Positions 12,801 through 13,265 of a stretch of DNA of 13,265 nucleotides are shown piece after piece (within the stretch, counting starts at the first letter, position 1; every line of letters begins with the position of its first letter). A program made the translations under genes and the position numbers. Under the pieces are notes generated by a model, which made no database searches, was not told where the DNA came from, and saw only the letters and a list, made by a program, of their open reading frames with translations. The stretch comes from Pseudomonadota bacterium (GTDB lineage: Bacteria; Desulfobacterota; Desulfovibrionia; Desulfovibrionales; Desulfovibrionaceae): positions 1 through 13,265 of the forward strand of contig JAEWPX010000122.1 of the NCBI GenBank assembly GCA_023399375.1. Reading direction: 5' to 3'.

Positions 12801-12829
12801 TTGACATAGATGCTTGAAGCACATATGTT
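12801..12829 (+). promoter_or_regulatory. Candidate promoter and PadR operator region
   Basis: TTGACA (12801-12806) is a perfect -35 hexamer, and TATGTT (12824-12829) follows after 17 nt, pointing toward the 68-residue gene. The spacer and -10 region contain the near-palindrome TGCTTGAAGCA (12811-12821) and ACATATGT (12821-12828). TGCTTGAA (12811-12818) recurs as TGTTTGAA (12827-12834), 16 bp apart. PadR proteins commonly bind ATGT/ACAT-type dyads, so binding here would block RNA polymerase. Confidence 0.55.
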
Positions 12830-12874
12830 TGAATTGTCGATTCCAAACCACCCCCAGCCCCATGGAGGAGCGCC

Positions 12875-13081
12875 ATGTCCACCATTTTCGCGCGCGAGCG
12901 CCGCAAGATCGAAAAGGGCGAGAAAAAGCCCCGTTACCGTGTCGTGGCTGCCACGGGCGACGTGAAGTTTTTTGCCGAACACATCCGCAAGCGGGAACTG
13001 GACACGATCGCTGCCGCCATCGGCGCGAACGTCGTCTACCTTCCCACCGATGCCGCACGCGAAGGCGGCGGGAAGGACTAG
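12875..13081 (+). CDS. Small conserved-looking protein of unknown function
   Basis: A 68-residue protein not recognised as any family. It has a highly basic start (MSTIFARERRKIEKGEKKPR), then one strand-like segment YRVVAATGD, a helix KFFAEHIRKRELDTIAAAIG, and a final strand NVVYLP. This small alternating alpha/beta pattern looks folded rather than random. No signal peptide, membrane segment or metal site is seen. GGAGGAG (12864-12870) is a strong ribosome site 4 nt before the ATG, and the promoter at 12801-12829 points to it. Divergence from the PadR gene suggests it is the main target of that repressor. A terminator lies about 90 nt after the stop, so it appears to be transcribed alone. Confidence 0.78.
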   Translation: MSTIFARERRKIEKGEKKPRYRVVAATGDVKFFAEHIRKRELDTIAAAIGANVVYLPTDAAREGGGKD

Positions 13082-13093
13082 TCGGCATCGTAT

Positions 13094-13140
13094 AACGCCC
13101 AGGTTTACGAGGCGTTTCCTTCGTGGCCGCGGGAGCGGCC
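13094..13140 (+). other. Two hairpins in the 3' leader to the terminator
   Basis: AACGCC (13094-13099) pairs with GGCGTT (13111-13116), and GGCCGC (13125-13130) pairs with GCGGCC (13135-13140) around GGGA. Together with the terminator they give three stem-loops in the untranslated 3' part of the transcript. AGGAGGAGCGCC follows at 13143-13154 and repeats the ribosome-site context of the preceding gene, but no start codon follows it. Confidence 0.5.
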
Positions 13141-13173
13141 GCAGGAGGAGCGCCGCCTGTCTACCGTGTTTGG

Positions 13174-13207
13174 CCGCGTCGGGGACTCGTCCCCGACGCG
13201 GTTTTTT
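13174..13207 (+). terminator. Rho-independent terminator
   Basis: A perfect 12-bp stem (13174-13185 with 13190-13201, CCGCGTCGGGGA against its complement) with loop CTCG is followed at once by TTTTTT (13202-13207). This is the strongest intrinsic terminator in the window and ends transcription from the 68-residue gene. Confidence 0.92.
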
Positions 13208-13240
13208 GTGTTGGACATCCGGTCTTGCGGCATGAGGATC

Positions 13241-13265
13241 GCGCCAGCCGCACGGCGGCTGGCGC
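13241..13265. repeat. Perfect inverted repeat at the window edge
   Basis: GCGCCAGCCG (13241-13250) is the exact complement of CGGCTGGCGC (13256-13265) around CACGG. The window stops at its last base, so whether a T-run or gene follows is unknown. It may be the terminator of a minus-strand or plus-strand gene outside the window. Confidence 0.5.

Noticed and set aside
13143..13235. Small gene after the second AGGAGGAGCGCC ribosome-like site
   Set aside because: No ATG, GTG or TTG at suitable spacing, and the terminator follows within 30 nt.
1..13265. CRISPR array, tRNA, rRNA, insertion sequence or phage genes
   Set aside because: No regularly spaced repeats, cloverleaf with CCA end, rRNA motif or transposase-like protein was seen on either strand.

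Overview
The window is GC-rich DNA, roughly 65-70% in most genes, and gene-dense on both strands. Its gene content and a recurring intergenic repeat built on GCCTCCGGCGGCC fit a Desulfovibrio-like sulfate reducer (Desulfovibrionaceae). That placement is inferred from codon style and remembered gene content, not from a search. No rRNA, tRNA, CRISPR array, insertion sequence or phage gene was seen.

Layout. Positions 1-1874 hold the 3' end of a probable polysaccharide-deacetylase-like gene, a 380-bp structured gap, a minus-strand SH3-domain lipoprotein, and a divergent metallo-beta-lactamase-fold hydrolase of the COG1237 type. Positions 1965-3893 encode glycogen branching enzyme (glgB). Positions 4079-5322, minus strand, carry a HAD phosphatase followed by a small P-loop kinase-like gene of clearly lower GC. 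Positions 5440-7368, plus strand, pair a geranylgeranyl-reductase-type flavoprotein with a proline-tailed lipoprotein. Positions 7226-9485, minus strand, hold malQ (4-alpha-glucanotransferase) and then a SAM methyltransferase whose 3' end overlaps the lipoprotein gene by 143 bp. Positions 9776-11518 encode a NifA-like regulator with a decayed AAA+ engine and a 78-residue membrane protein. Positions 11638-12396 encode a protein resembling the first two domains of archaeal TiaS. Positions 12434-13081 hold a divergent pair, a PadR regulator and a 68-residue unknown protein, followed by a strong intrinsic terminator.

How the genes work together. glgB and malQ both remodel alpha-1,4/1,6-glucans, so storage polyglucose metabolism is the clearest shared theme, although they lie on opposite strands with unrelated genes between them. 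The decayed regulator is divergent from malQ and could act on it or on the downstream small membrane protein. The PadR/68-residue pair looks like a self-contained regulated unit.

Most notable observations: the regulator keeps a NifA-type helix-turn-helix but lacks GAFTGA and an intact Walker B; a TiaS-like protein occurs in an apparently bacterial setting, where tRNA-Ile2 is normally handled by TilS; and three copies of a hairpin repeat each sit just behind a stop codon in the same orientation relative to the gene.
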